Source of the DNA: Bacillota bacterium
GTDB lineage: Bacteria; Bacillota; Clostridia; Christensenellales; Pumilibacteraceae
Direction: 5' to 3'
Assembly: GCA_009787685.1 (NCBI GenBank)
Contig: WQSV01000103.1
Location: 1-5,907 of the forward strand
Length of the DNA: 5,907 nucleotides
The notes below the pieces were generated by a model. That model saw nothing but the letters and a program-made list of their open reading frames with translations, ran no database searches and was not told the DNA's origin. Below, piece by piece: positions 5,544 through 5,907 of this stretch (the first letter of the stretch is position 1; each line of letters begins with the position of its first letter). The position numbers and the translations under genes were made by a program.

Positions 5544-5907
5544 TTGCAACTTGCCCTCCTTTGATTTCTTTTTCGCTCTGAATTTCAATCTCTTCATTAA
5601 TTTCTTCCACCGCATTAGGATATTTTTTACGATGAATAATTGAACAAATAATAGTAAAAATTGGAAGTCCTATTTGAACAACAAGGGCAAAGACACTCAT
5701 GAAACCTGTTAAAAAAATAAATAGTCTTGTTTCATCTCGAAAGACAAAAACACTCAAGACATAGACGATAATAACCAATCCTATCGTTGTGAATGGTGTG
5801 GCTTTTTTTGCCCCGAGCAATCTGTCGCTGTTGTTAGATGCCCCATAGAAGTATAAACCAGCCGTTATAATGATAGCCATCATCCAAACAGCAAACAAAA
5901 TGACATC
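5530..5907 (-). CDS. C-terminal part of a GerAB-type spore germination permease
   Basis: The frame is open to the right edge, giving the last 125 residues; the start is outside the window. It shows three hydrophobic segments, about residues 3-23 (LFAVWMMAIIITAG), 38-56 (TIGLVIIVYVLSVFVF) and 62-91 (a long one ending ICSII), then a basic HRKK stop-transfer. A charged, Glu-rich tail of about 30 residues follows. The D-x-I-L-F-A-V-W start of the first segment and the small-residue YFYGAS stretch resemble the late helices of GerAB proteins (APC-superfamily permeases of ~360 residues with about ten helices), which bind germinant in the inner spore membrane. The overlap with a Ger(x)C gene supports this strongly. 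The first visible TTG (5898) is an internal leucine codon, since the frame continues upstream. Confidence 0.78.
   Translation of the reverse strand, partial: DVILFAVWMMAIIITAGLYFYGASNNSDRLLGAKKATPFTTIGLVIIVYVLSVFVFRDETRLFIFLTGFMSVFALVVQIGLPIFTIICSIIHRKKYPNAVEEINEEIEIQSEKEIKGGQVANEKT
5554..5562 (-). promoter_or_regulatory. Ribosome binding site of the Ger(x)C gene
   Basis: AAAGGAGGG lies ten bases before ATG 5543, inside the 3' end of the permease gene. A TTG (5549-5547) two codons upstream of the ATG is in frame and lies only four bases from the site, so it is a possible alternative start adding two residues. The in-frame ATGs at 5615 and 5597 have no comparable site. Confidence 0.75.

Noticed and set aside
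5544..5615. ATG at 5615 or 5597 as the start of the Ger(x)C protein
   Set aside because: These would place a very basic extension before the hydrophobic segment and overlap the permease by up to 86 nt. ATG 5543 has a strong AGGAGG upstream.

Overview
The window carries only leftward (minus-strand) genes. Base composition is AT-rich, Shine-Dalgarno sequences are AAGGAG-type, and there is a spore-germination (Ger) gene pair. Together these point to a low-GC, probably endospore-forming member of the Bacillota (Clostridia-like). The genetic code looks standard: tryptophan is TGG throughout and no long frame contains TGA. The exact taxon cannot be read from the sequence.

Layout in the direction of transcription, right to left. 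(1) 5907-5530 is the C-terminal end of a multi-pass membrane protein that looks like a GerAB-type spore germination permease; its start lies beyond the right edge. (2) 5543-4239 is a Ger(x)C (GerAC-like) protein overlapping the permease gene by 14 nt. It is unusual in lacking the lipoprotein cysteine and in carrying a long acidic insert with a 24-bp tandem repeat. (3) 4238-3968 is non-coding and structured: an imperfect inverted repeat of about 142 bp whose arms contain small GAA-loop hairpins. A third copy of the same unit sits directly before ruvX and supplies a TTGACA box. (4) 3967-3560 is ruvX (yqgF). Its best start has no ribosome binding site and seems to lie only a few bases after the predicted transcription start. 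(5) 3559-3429 is a regulatory gap with a palindrome, a promoter-like region, a 5'-UTR hairpin and a strong Shine-Dalgarno. (6) 3428-1 is one uninterrupted frame of at least 1142 codons, running off the left edge without a stop. It encodes a large modular surface lipoprotein.

The large lipoprotein fills 58% of the window and is the most novel item. A lipobox signal peptide is followed by four ~85-residue beta-type modules resembling divergent InlB B-repeats. Next comes a long region of no recognised family that contains a diverged tandem duplication of a ~120-residue cysteine-containing module (HP...DY...C-x-N...SDCG). After that come a C-x2-C-x4-C-x-C cluster and two further beta-modules. The two Ger genes should act together at the inner spore membrane in sensing germinants. 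RuvX is a housekeeping nuclease-fold protein, and nothing visible ties it functionally to either neighbour.
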